64,000 nucleotides of DNA from an uncultured bacterium (lineage in GTDB: Bacteria; Bacillota_I; Bacilli_A; RF39; UBA660). The stretch covers positions 83,123-147,122 of the forward strand of contig CANSHI010000002.1 in assembly GCA_947646655.1 (NCBI GenBank), read 5' to 3'. The translations under genes and the position numbers were made by a program. The notes beneath the pieces were generated by a model. That model ran no database searches and was not told where the DNA came from. It was given only the letters and a program-made list of their open reading frames with translations. Of the stretch, positions 40,460-48,095 are shown one piece after another (positions within the stretch are counted from its first letter, which is position 1; each line of letters begins with the position of its first letter).

Positions 40460-41317
40460 ATGAAAATAATTAGTAAAAGTTTATTGTTGATTTCTATTTT
40501 AATGTTATTTAGCTTTTCGAATGTATTTGCTACTGAAGTTTTTTATACTAATGCTAACGGTGTAAAAATGAATGAGCTACAATATAATAAAATGTTGAAA
40601 GTATTTTCTGAAACAAAAGTCGAAAGTATGTCACAAGAAGAATTTGATAGACTTAAAGATGCAAATATAGTTTCTAATGAAGCTAAATATGAGAAGGAAA
40701 CTTATATTAATAAAGAATTAGTATCTAGAGAAGAAATAACTGAAGAAGAATTTAACAATGCTCCAATGTCAGAAATAACTCCTTATATAGGGGACGATGG
40801 AATGGTTGAAACTTCATATAAGCGTTTAGGAGCTTTCATTACTGATGGTGGTGGTTGGACATTAACGTGTGCTTTGAGTTGGAAGAAAAAACCGGCTTAC
40901 CAATCGTATGATGTGTTCGCTTATAGATTTAATCATTTCAAATACAATGATTTTTATGGAGAACAACTTTATAGGGTTAATGGTAAAAGTTATATAATTA
41001 GTTATACAACTTCTTCTGAAGGTTATAAAGAGTTGAGTAATGGTGCAGGTGTATCTATGAACTTAAAAGATGGATCTGATATTACTGGATACGAATTAAC
41101 AGTAGGTACAAAGTTAGCATTTGATTCTTATAACTATTCACAGGCTCATGCTTATGTATCATATCAACATGCTCAAGCTAATCTGACTAGAGCTGAATCA
41201 ATGGCTTATACGTTAGATATTACTGGTTTAGGAAATGTTGTTAAATTTACGAACTCAGCTACCGAAAGAAAATATGATGGTATGTCTGGAGTACATTTAA
41301 TTGTTCCAATAGCATAG
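40460..41317 (+). CDS. Uncharacterised secreted protein
   Basis: A 285-aa protein with a clear N-terminal signal peptide (about residues 1-24, LLLISILMLFSFSNVFA, cleavage after VFA). The N-terminal third of the mature protein is acidic and helical (MSQEEFDRLKDANIVSNEAK); the rest, from about residue 110, is Gly/Tyr/Ser-rich and predicted beta-rich (GGGWTLTCALSWKKKPAY, AHAYVSYQHAQANLT). There is no anchor, so it is released or wall-associated. I do not recognise the family. AAAGGAG sets the start. It follows the second XRE copy by 62 bases and ends in a strong terminator. Confidence 0.7.
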   Translation: MKIISKSLLLISILMLFSFSNVFATEVFYTNANGVKMNELQYNKMLKVFSETKVESMSQEEFDRLKDANIVSNEAKYEKETYINKELVSREEITEEEFNNAPMSEITPYIGDDGMVETSYKRLGAFITDGGGWTLTCALSWKKKPAYQSYDVFAYRFNHFKYNDFYGEQLYRVNGKSYIISYTTSSEGYKELSNGAGVSMNLKDGSDITGYELTVGTKLAFDSYNYSQAHAYVSYQHAQANLTRAESMAYTLDITGLGNVVKFTNSATERKYDGMSGVHLIVPIA

Positions 41318-41322
41318 CTTAC

Positions 41323-41349
41323 AAGTGGTACTTAGGTACTGCTTTTTTT
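41323..41349 (+). terminator. Terminator of the secreted-protein gene
   Basis: AGTGGTAC (41324-41331) and GTACTGCT (41336-41343) with two wobbles, loop TTAG and seven T. Confidence 0.75.
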
Positions 41350-41385
41350 GTTAACATTTTTTATGTATAGACAGTTTGAAATTTA

Positions 41386-41414
41386 TTTATCATCTTCATA
41401 AAATATGCTATACT
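41386..41414 (+). promoter_or_regulatory. Promoter of the small membrane-protein gene
   Basis: TTTATC (41386-41391), a 17-bp spacer and TATACT (41409-41414), with TGC as extended -10. Confidence 0.5.
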
Positions 41415-41441
41415 TTTTTAGTAATAGGAAAGAGGATAAAA

Positions 41442-41852
41442 ATGTTAGAAGAAATATATAAAGTGACTTATTCGGCTGATTCGACATGGATTGCTATCTC
41501 AGCTGTGCTAGCGTTAATTGGGGGAATAATTGTATATCTAGTGTTCATATCAGAAACTAGTGAAAAATTTAGTGGATTTAGTTCGTGGTTACATAAATTT
41601 CTGAATTTTAAAAAACTATTTATAGATGTTGTATTAAAAGTTATGTATGTAGTATCTGCTTTGTTTGTAACTCTAAGCTCTTTTAGTTTTATAAGAGTAA
41701 GTATCGCAACGGCATTTTTGTGGTTAATCTTTGGTAACATTATTGTAAGAATGGTTTTTGAGTTTATTTCAATGCTTATGACATTGGTTACTAATACGAC
41801 AGAAATTAATGAAAAACTTGACAAAAATATTAATAGGAAAAAAGAAAAATAA
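41442..41852 (+). CDS. Small membrane protein of unknown function
   Basis: A 136-aa protein with three predicted transmembrane helices (about residues 17-35, 62-83 and 87-115) and a charged C-terminal tail (INEKLDKNINRKKEK). No known domain was recognised; the pattern of three helices with a lysine-rich end is found in many uncharacterised Firmicute proteins. I take the ATG at 41442, preceded by AGAGGA, since an upstream in-frame start at 41376 lies before the promoter. It stands as a single gene, with its own promoter and a perfect terminator shared with the convergent cell-wall hydrolase gene. Confidence 0.65.
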   Translation: MLEEIYKVTYSADSTWIAISAVLALIGGIIVYLVFISETSEKFSGFSSWLHKFLNFKKLFIDVVLKVMYVVSALFVTLSSFSFIRVSIATAFLWLIFGNIIVRMVFEFISMLMTLVTNTTEINEKLDKNINRKKEK

Positions 41853-41854
41853 TT

Positions 41855-41884
41855 AAAACACTTCGGATTTGAAAGTGTTTTTTC
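41855..41884 (+). terminator. Bidirectional terminator
   Basis: A perfect 9-bp stem AAAACACTT/AAGTGTTTT (41855-41863 with 41873-41881), then T-run, between converging genes. Confidence 0.8.
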
Positions 41885-41886
41885 GT

Positions 41887-42312
41887 TTAATAAAGTTGTT
41901 CACATTCACCAGGTTTTGGTTTATAAAAACAATGGTTTTTATATCTTCCTGAATATGGTTGGCTGAACCATGAAGATTTACAACTAGATCCTGTAGCTGG
42001 GGCATAAAACCAGAGGGCATGTGTTGCAGGATGATAGTATTCACCTCGTAGACATCTTTCTGCAAGCTGTTTTTCTTGAGTAGTCGAAGCACTATAAAAT
42101 AAAGAACTCTTTGTTCCTGAAAATCCTCCTGGATTTTGATAAACTACATCATAAATGCTCCTAATGTCCTTGAAAACATCGCAATCGGCAATATCCCTGT
42201 TTACAATGACATTTCCAACCATAAGCATACCTAGGTTCCCTTCCCCTAAAGCCTCAGCTCTCATTAACCGTGCCATTAAGTCTAATTCTTTAGTAGTATA
42301 ATTTACTAACAT
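41887..42312 (-). CDS. Cell wall hydrolase of the SleB/CwlJ family
   Basis: A 141-aa protein made of only the Hydrolase_2 domain of spore cortex-lytic enzymes SleB and CwlJ. The catalytic Glu lies in MARLMRAEALGEG, followed by VGNVIVNR and YQNPGGFSG; ALWFYAP and CFYKP are further family blocks. It has no signal peptide and no peptidoglycan-binding domain, as in CwlJ, which is loaded onto the spore from the mother cell. The best start is the ATG at 42312 with AGGTGAT upstream; a longer in-frame start at 42384 has none. Germination is the likely role. Confidence 0.87.
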   Translation of the reverse strand: MLVNYTTKELDLMARLMRAEALGEGNLGMLMVGNVIVNRDIADCDVFKDIRSIYDVVYQNPGGFSGTKSSLFYSASTTQEKQLAERCLRGEYYHPATHALWFYAPATGSSCKSSWFSQPYSGRYKNHCFYKPKPGECEQLY

Positions 42313-42513
42313 ATAATCACCTACGTTATTATATGTTTTAGTTAGTTTTTTATGATGGTATGTCATGTGAATTATCGTAGACAAAATATATTTGAGAAAG
42401 TCTACTAAGTATAGACAAGAAAATTGTCGAAAAAAGTAGTATATTTTAAAACTTTTATGTTATTCTGTTTGTAATGCGGTAAACGACTGCAAAAAGAAAG
42501 AAGGAGTTTTTAA

Positions 42514-43263
42514 ATGATTACGTTTGTAGTTTATGCTAGTGAGAGAAAGGAGGGAGATATGCTTAACGAAGTAATAGCAAGATTTTTGTTCGCGAAGAAA
42601 GATCACTATGACATTTTGACATTTGATAAGTTTTCTTTGGATATCGATAAAAAGATTTCAAAGTTAGAAGGTGTAAAGATATTTATACTAGATACAGATG
42701 TTCAAACATTAAGTGGAATTGAGGTTGCAAAACAAATTCGAAGAAATGGTGATTTTGTCAGTCCCATTATACTGCTCACGGGTAATAGAAATTTAGATAT
42801 TAATGATTTAAATAATGTTTTATACTTGAGTTTAATCTTGAAAAGTAGAACTATTGCAAAGGATATAATATTTAGTTTAAAAGAGGCATATAAGATTGCT
42901 ACTAAATATTCCGTTTTATCTTTTACATACTTTGATGAACTTTATAGATTACCTTACGATGAAATATGTTATGTAGAAAAAGATTTGAATTGTAATTCTG
43001 TTACTATACATTCACTTGATGATACATATCAAAACTATATTTCTATAAGGGAATTACAATCGAGGTTAAAAGATGATCCAAGATTTTACAAGTCACATAG
43101 AAGTTGCATTATTAACATTTATAATGTTGCTTCTTATGACAAGAAAAATAATAAGATAATTTTTAAAAATAATGAGACAACAGATTTGATAGCACGAAGT
43201 AAAAAAAATATGTTAATTAAAAGAATAGAAGAAATATCGGGGGTAGTAAAAAAAGAAGTTTAA
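42514..43263 (+). CDS. LytTR-family response regulator 1
   Basis: A 249-aa regulator with an N-terminal receiver-like domain (to about residue 120) and a C-terminal LytTR DNA-binding domain (about 135-245). The phospho-acceptor region is FILDTDVQTLSGIEVAKQIR; the acidic pair at the N-terminus is eroded (YASERKEG). The LytTR part shows IPYDEICYVEK-like LPYDEICYVEK, then RFYKSHRSCIINIYNV. No histidine kinase lies nearby. It is 15 nt upstream of its paralogue, sharing about half of its residues. TAGACAA occurs twice upstream (42378 and 42412), possibly an operator. Confidence 0.85.
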   Translation: MITFVVYASERKEGDMLNEVIARFLFAKKDHYDILTFDKFSLDIDKKISKLEGVKIFILDTDVQTLSGIEVAKQIRRNGDFVSPIILLTGNRNLDINDLNNVLYLSLILKSRTIAKDIIFSLKEAYKIATKYSVLSFTYFDELYRLPYDEICYVEKDLNCNSVTIHSLDDTYQNYISIRELQSRLKDDPRFYKSHRSCIINIYNVASYDKKNNKIIFKNNETTDLIARSKKNMLIKRIEEISGVVKKEV

Positions 43264-43278
43264 AGGAGTATTATATGT

Positions 43279-44022
43279 ATGATTAATTTTATTTTATACG
43301 AGAATGATATAAAGCTGAGAAGGGAATTGATAAGTGTAATAAAGAGATTTTTTTATAATGCAGCAGAGAGATATGTGATTCACTACTTTAATAGTAAAAA
43401 TGATAATGTTGTTGGGACAATCAGTGGAATTATAGGATCAAAAATATACATTATCGATATAGATAAGCCTAATTTAGGAATCGAAGTGGCGAAGATGATA
43501 AGAGATTTTGGTGATTATATTAGTCCTATATTACTTTTAAGTTCTAGAAAGATTGAAACAATTGTCAGTAAATTAAATAATATAATGTATTTAGATGTAA
43601 TATATAAAAAGAAAAGTTTGGTAAATGATGTTTTTATGGGCTTAAATTCTGCGTATAAAATTGTTGCAAGAAATGATGTTTATACTTTTTCAATTTTTGA
43701 TGAATTATATAGAATACCTTATGATGAAATCTATTTAATAATTAAAAATGTGGGAAATGATTCGGTTACGATTTATTCTTATGATGATTCTTATCAACAG
43801 TATAAAACAATAAAGGGCGTTGAAGAAGATTTGAAAAGAGATCCACGGTTTTTAAAAGTGCATAGGAGTTGTATTTTGAATTTGTATAATATAGTTTCTT
43901 ACGATAGAAAAAGCAATACAGTGTTATTAAAAAATGGTATGAAAACAAGTTTGGTTTCACGAAATATGAGATCTGCACTTGCAAAAAAGTTGATCGAGCT
44001 AAGTTGTGAAGTTTTTGTTTAG
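43279..44022 (+). CDS. LytTR-family response regulator 2
   Basis: A 247-aa paralogue of the gene before it. The receiver keeps an acidic site (LYENDIKLRREL) and the phospho-acceptor region YIIDIDKPNLGIEVAKMIRDFG; the LytTR domain has IPYDEIYLI and RFLKVHRSCILNLYNI. LytTR proteins often control cell-surface, bacteriocin or competence genes, and the glycopolymer locus downstream is an obvious candidate. AAGGAG eleven bases upstream sets the ATG. It ends in a perfect terminator, so the pair forms a two-gene operon. Confidence 0.85.
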   Translation: MINFILYENDIKLRRELISVIKRFFYNAAERYVIHYFNSKNDNVVGTISGIIGSKIYIIDIDKPNLGIEVAKMIRDFGDYISPILLLSSRKIETIVSKLNNIMYLDVIYKKKSLVNDVFMGLNSAYKIVARNDVYTFSIFDELYRIPYDEIYLIIKNVGNDSVTIYSYDDSYQQYKTIKGVEEDLKRDPRFLKVHRSCILNLYNIVSYDRKSNTVLLKNGMKTSLVSRNMRSALAKKLIELSCEVFV

Positions 44023-44046
44023 ACTCCAGTATTACTGGAGTTTTTT
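44023..44046 (+). terminator. Terminator of the LytTR operon
   Basis: ACTCCAGT/ACTGGAGT (44023-44030 with 44034-44041), 3-nt loop, six T. Confidence 0.8.
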
Positions 44047-44102
44047 CTTGTATGTTATATATCCGTAGGTTATAATGGATGTAGTTGTGGAGTTGAGCTA
44101 GG

Positions 44103-44963
44103 TTGAGAAAAAAAGATTTAGTTAATAATAAAAAAGAGAGTTTAATTAAGTTTTTGGAAGCAAATTTAAACGGTGTTACACATAAAAAGATTAAAAACTT
44201 GTTAAAATATCAGATGATTGAAGTAAACGGAAAAATAGTCACTAATGCAAATTATATGTTAAATGTAGGCAGTAAAGTTGCGATTTATTTTGAAAAAAAA
44301 GTGATACCTGATTTTAATTTGGAAATTATATACGAAGATAAAGATTTGATAGTTATAAATAAATCTAATGGGTTATTGTCTATTTCTAATACTAAAGAGA
44401 AAGAAATCACCGCTTTTAGGATGGTCAGCGATTATGTAAAAAAATATGATAGGAAAACTAAAATATTTGTAGTTCATAGATTAGATCAGGGTACATCAGG
44501 TGTTCTTATGTTTGCAAAAAATGTAGTTCTTAAAGAGTTATTACAAGAACGTTGGAATAATATAGTAAAGAAAAGAGAGTATATAGCAGTAGTAGAAGGA
44601 AATGTTAATAATTTTGGGACTATAAAGTCTTATTTAAAAATGAATAAAGCACAAATTGTCTATTCAGCAAAAAATAAAGAGGGCGCTTGGTATGCGGTAA
44701 CTCATTATAAATGTTTAAAAGCTAAAAATGGTATGAGTTTATTAGAAGTAAACATAGACACTGGGCGGAGAAATCAAATTAGAGTTCATATGAGTGAGGC
44801 TGGGCATCCAATAGTCGGCGATAAAAAATATGGGTCTAAATCTAATCCGATTGGAAGATTAGCACTTCATGCCTCAAAACTGTGGATTGTAGATCCACGC
44901 AATGGAAAACTATTGAAATTAGAAGCGGATTTGCCTCAAGAGATTAAGGATATTGTAAAATAA
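44103..44963 (+). CDS. RluA/RluD-family pseudouridine synthase
   Basis: A 286-aa rRNA or tRNA uridine isomerase. An S4-like domain occupies about residues 12-72 (LIKFLEANLNGVTHKKIKNLL), followed by the catalytic domain with VVHRLDQGTSGVLMFAK, whose Asp is the nucleophile, and GRRNQIRVHMSEAGHPIVGDKKYG. It is closest to RluD/YhcT-type enzymes; the exact target uridine cannot be read. The TTG start at 44103 follows TGGAG at a reasonable distance. The promoter of the next gene lies within its last codons. Confidence 0.88.
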   Translation: MRKKDLVNNKKESLIKFLEANLNGVTHKKIKNLLKYQMIEVNGKIVTNANYMLNVGSKVAIYFEKKVIPDFNLEIIYEDKDLIVINKSNGLLSISNTKEKEITAFRMVSDYVKKYDRKTKIFVVHRLDQGTSGVLMFAKNVVLKELLQERWNNIVKKREYIAVVEGNVNNFGTIKSYLKMNKAQIVYSAKNKEGAWYAVTHYKCLKAKNGMSLLEVNIDTGRRNQIRVHMSEAGHPIVGDKKYGSKSNPIGRLALHASKLWIVDPRNGKLLKLEADLPQEIKDIVK

Positions 44964-44981
44964 GTTGAATATTGTTATAAT
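44953..44981 (+). promoter_or_regulatory. Promoter of the Wzy-like gene (leaderless candidate)
   Basis: TTGTAA (44953-44958), a 17-bp spacer and TATAAT (44976-44981), with TGT as extended -10. Seven bases after the -10 is the A of the ATG at 44988, so the transcript would have no leader. Confidence 0.65.
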
Positions 44982-44987
44982 TTAATT

Positions 44988-46421
44988 ATGGATAAAAATA
45001 AATTAGATAAGAAAAAAATATTTAAAATAGTTTTAATGGTGTATTATATAATATCACCTATTTTTGAAATTGTATATTTTTATAATCATGTGACTACTTT
45101 CTTTAGGGTGGCCTTTATATTGAGTAGTGTTTTAATAACAGTTTTTCTTTATAGAGATTCTAGAAAAAATTTTAAGTATTTGCTTTTTTACTATATGGCT
45201 ATGATGATATATTTGTTAGCTAGCTTTGTACACTCCAAAGGTTTTAGTTCTTTAGTACCTGGTAACTTTAATTATAGTATTGTTAATGAAGGAATGACTT
45301 TGCTTAAACTTTGTATGCCATTCTCGATTTTGTTTATTTTAAAGTATGTGAAGTTTACTAAACAAGAATTTTTTAGAGTGATCAATTCATGGATAATAAT
45401 AGTTGCTGGTAGTATTGTAATATTTAATTTATGTGGCTATTCTTTATCTAGCTATTCAAATGAAATAACACATTCAAGCATTTTTTCTTGGAATAGAAAT
45501 ATGGATGTATTGAGTTCTGCTACTAAGGGCTGGTTTACTTATGCTAATCAGGAAGTTATCATATTATTAATGTTAATGGTATTGGCAGTTTATGAGAGCT
45601 TATATAATAGTAAGAAATATATTTTGTTTGTAATGTTAGTGAGTTTAGGCTTGATAATGCTTGGAACTAGAATAGGTACTTATGGGGGCTTACTTACTTT
45701 AGGTGCTTTGTGTATAACTTATTTAGCTTATAGTTTTATATATAAAAAGAAGTTGAATGTTTGGGTAAGTGTTCTTGGAGTCATGTGCTTGATATGGTTT
45801 ATAGCACTACCTTATACTCCTTGCAATGCACGAGTGAATGAAATTGAAGAAGCTAGTAAGACAATTATAAAAGAGACTAAATCAGAAAAAGAAGTAAGCC
45901 AGGGCAATAATGCTTTAAGTGATTTAGAAATTTTTGAACAAAAAGTTAATCATAACTTAGTAGGAAAACAGTTTTATACGGACTTTTATCCATATGAATA
46001 CGATAAAGAGTTTTGGGAAGAAGTTTTAGACAAACAAAATAAAATTACTTTAAACTATAGAGTTTTAGAATTGATGATCATCAGGCGAGTGGTATCTCTC
46101 GATGGGCGTGGAACTAATTTGTGGTTTGGTATTTCTAATTCGCGACTTCAAAATATAGTAAATATTGAACAAGATTTTGTGCTTCATTTTTATGCGTTCG
46201 GTTTAGTTGGAATGCTTGTAACCTTGATGTTTTATTATAGAAGTGTGTTTAGATGTATAAAAGTTGTTTGGACAACTAAAACATTTGTAGACTTTGCTAT
46301 TTTATGTTGTTTAGGGTTATTTATTGTGGGATCATTTTGGTCTGGAAATAATGTTAACTTTTTAGCTTCTACGATTCCTTTAGCATTTATTGTAAGTTTT
46401 AGTGGAAAGTTTAGGGACTAA
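44988..46421 (+). CDS. O-antigen ligase/polymerase-like membrane protein
   Basis: A 477-aa polytopic protein with about ten hydrophobic helices and a long outer loop (about residues 275-390) before the last two or three helices, the layout of Wzy/WaaL-type polymerases and ligases (O-antigen ligase family). The Arg-containing MLGTRIGTYGGLL near residue 224 resembles the Wzy_C pattern. It probably polymerises or ligates lipid-linked surface glycan outside the membrane. It opens the polysaccharide locus. There is no ribosome-binding site before the ATG at 44988, and the promoter predicts a leaderless mRNA. Confidence 0.7.
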   Translation: MDKNKLDKKKIFKIVLMVYYIISPIFEIVYFYNHVTTFFRVAFILSSVLITVFLYRDSRKNFKYLLFYYMAMMIYLLASFVHSKGFSSLVPGNFNYSIVNEGMTLLKLCMPFSILFILKYVKFTKQEFFRVINSWIIIVAGSIVIFNLCGYSLSSYSNEITHSSIFSWNRNMDVLSSATKGWFTYANQEVIILLMLMVLAVYESLYNSKKYILFVMLVSLGLIMLGTRIGTYGGLLTLGALCITYLAYSFIYKKKLNVWVSVLGVMCLIWFIALPYTPCNARVNEIEEASKTIIKETKSEKEVSQGNNALSDLEIFEQKVNHNLVGKQFYTDFYPYEYDKEFWEEVLDKQNKITLNYRVLELMIIRRVVSLDGRGTNLWFGISNSRLQNIVNIEQDFVLHFYAFGLVGMLVTLMFYYRSVFRCIKVVWTTKTFVDFAILCCLGLFIVGSFWSGNNVNFLASTIPLAFIVSFSGKFRD

Positions 46422-46475
46422 AGTTTTCATTTGCCTATTTTTGAGTATAATAAAAGTTAGAAATATTAAAAATAT

Positions 46476-46504
46476 TTGCGTGTAATAGCCTATTATAGTA
46501 TAAT
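46476..46504 (+). promoter_or_regulatory. Promoter of the glycopolymer export operon with overlapping palindrome
   Basis: TTGCGT (46476-46481), a 17-bp spacer and TATAAT (46499-46504). The palindrome CTATTATAGTATAATAG (46490-46506) covers the -10, a natural place for a repressor operator. Confidence 0.65.
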
Positions 46505-46525
46505 AGTGATAGGAAAGGTGATTAT

Positions 46526-47320
46526 ATGACATTTGTCAAAAATATAATGTACAGTTTTCAAAAATATAAATTTTTAATATCACAACTCGTTTCAAGAGAT
46601 TTTAAAGTCAAATATAAACGAAGTGTTTTAGGAATCCTTTGGAGCTTATTATATCCTGTTTTAATGATGGCTGTCATGGCTATAGTGTTTTCTAACGTAT
46701 TTAAAATGTCTACTCCAGGAATAAGTTATATATGTTATTTGATGATCGGTTTAACTTATTTTAACTACTTTAGTGAAGCTTCGAACTTAGCGATGAGTAG
46801 TGTAGTTGGCAATTTTAGCTTGATCAATAAAGTATATATGCCTAAGTATATATTTCCTTTATCGAAATGTTTATTTGTCGGGATTAACTTTTTACTTACA
46901 TTGATACCATTATATGCAGTTATTTTGTTAACGGGAACAGGTTTAAATTGGTGGCACTTTTTACTTCCATTTTCGTTTGTTTGCCTATTTTTATTTACTG
47001 TCGGTATGGGATTCATTCTTTCAACTGTGTCAGTATTTTTAAGAGATATGTTTTATATATACGGAATTATAGTAACAATTTGGACTTACTTGACTCCAAT
47101 AATGTATGATATTAGTACTATAGGTAATCCTACTTTGCAGTTAATAATGAAATTTAATCCGATGTATCAAATTATTAATTTTGCACGTTCTATAATACTT
47201 TATGGAAATTGTCCAACGGTGGGACAGTTTGCAGGATGTGGGGTTTCTGCTTTATTAATATTTATGATTGGTATATTAGTATTTAAGAAAAACCAAGATA
47301 AATTTATATATTATGTTTAG
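46526..47320 (+). CDS. Polysaccharide ABC exporter permease (TagG/Wzm type)
   Basis: The 264-aa membrane half of an ABC-2 type exporter that flips lipid-linked teichoic acid or polysaccharide outward. The N-terminal amphipathic SRDFKVKYKRSVLGILWSLLYP is the family hallmark (ABC2 membrane), and six transmembrane helices follow. LTPIMYDI and MKFNPMYQIINFARS near residues 190-222 are further typical blocks. AAAGGTGAT precedes the ATG. The ATPase follows after 13 nt with a strong AGGAGGTGA. The name tagG or wzm is not assigned because the polymer is unknown. Confidence 0.9.
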   Translation: MTFVKNIMYSFQKYKFLISQLVSRDFKVKYKRSVLGILWSLLYPVLMMAVMAIVFSNVFKMSTPGISYICYLMIGLTYFNYFSEASNLAMSSVVGNFSLINKVYMPKYIFPLSKCLFVGINFLLTLIPLYAVILLTGTGLNWWHFLLPFSFVCLFLFTVGMGFILSTVSVFLRDMFYIYGIIVTIWTYLTPIMYDISTIGNPTLQLIMKFNPMYQIINFARSIILYGNCPTVGQFAGCGVSALLIFMIGILVFKKNQDKFIYYV

Positions 47321-47333
47321 GAGGTGAAGTGCC

Positions 47334-48086
47334 GTGGCAAAAGATGAAGAGATTATGATAAATGTTGATAAGATTTCTATGAAATTCAATTTAGGAATAG
47401 AAAAAGGATTTTCTTTAAAACAGTGGTTTGTCGATGTTGGAAAGCATAAAAAGAAAGAAAAAAATGAATTTTGGGCTTTAAAAAATGTCGACTTTAAGGT
47501 TAAAAAAGGTGAAGTAGTTGGATTTATCGGTGCAAATGGTGCGGGTAAATCGACCATGCTTAAAGTTATTGCTGGAGTTATGAAACCTACTAAAGGGAAG
47601 ATTGAAGCATATGGAAATATTTGTCCAATGATCGAGTTAGGTGCAGGGTTTGATCCTCAATTAACTGCAAGAGAAAATATTTATTTAAATGGGGCAGTTA
47701 TGGGGTATTCTAAAGAACTAATCGATTCAAAGTTCGATGAAATTGTGGAGTTTTCAGAATTAAAAGATTTTTTAGATGTTCCTGTGCAAAATTTTTCGTC
47801 GGGAATGACAGCGAGGCTTGCTTTTAGTATTGCTACTATTGTCGATCCGGAAATTTTGATAGTAGATGAAATATTATCAGTCGGTGACATGGCATTTCAG
47901 TCTAAAAGTGAATCTAAAATGCTCAGTATGATTAATGGAGGAACGACTGTGTTATTCGTATCGCATTCAATCGAGCAGATTAAAAAATTGTGTGATAGAG
48001 TTGTATGGATAGAACACGGCGTAGTCCAGGATATCGGGGGAAAAGAAGTGTGTGATGCTTTCAAGAAATTTATGGAAAGTAAATAG
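47334..48086 (+). CDS. Polysaccharide ABC exporter ATPase (TagH/Wzt type)
   Basis: The 250-aa nucleotide-binding half of the exporter. Walker A is GANGAGKSTMLKVIAG near residue 66, the signature is VQNFSSGMTARL near 146, Walker B is EILIVDEIL near 171, and the H-loop FVSHS near 205. The long insertion before Walker A (residues about 10-40) is typical of TagH and KpsT-like ATPases. There is no C-terminal glycan-binding domain, unlike the Wzt proteins that read capped O-antigens. Start: GTG with AGGAGGTGA. The gene lies directly between its permease and the first glycosyltransferase. Confidence 0.92.
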   Translation: MAKDEEIMINVDKISMKFNLGIEKGFSLKQWFVDVGKHKKKEKNEFWALKNVDFKVKKGEVVGFIGANGAGKSTMLKVIAGVMKPTKGKIEAYGNICPMIELGAGFDPQLTARENIYLNGAVMGYSKELIDSKFDEIVEFSELKDFLDVPVQNFSSGMTARLAFSIATIVDPEILIVDEILSVGDMAFQSKSESKMLSMINGGTTVLFVSHSIEQIKKLCDRVVWIEHGVVQDIGGKEVCDAFKKFMESK

Positions 48087-48095
48087 AGGTACATT

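Noticed and set aside
41853..42092. Minus-strand open frame overlapping the hydrolase gene
   Set aside because: It overlaps the SleB/CwlJ domain in another frame and lacks a start signal.
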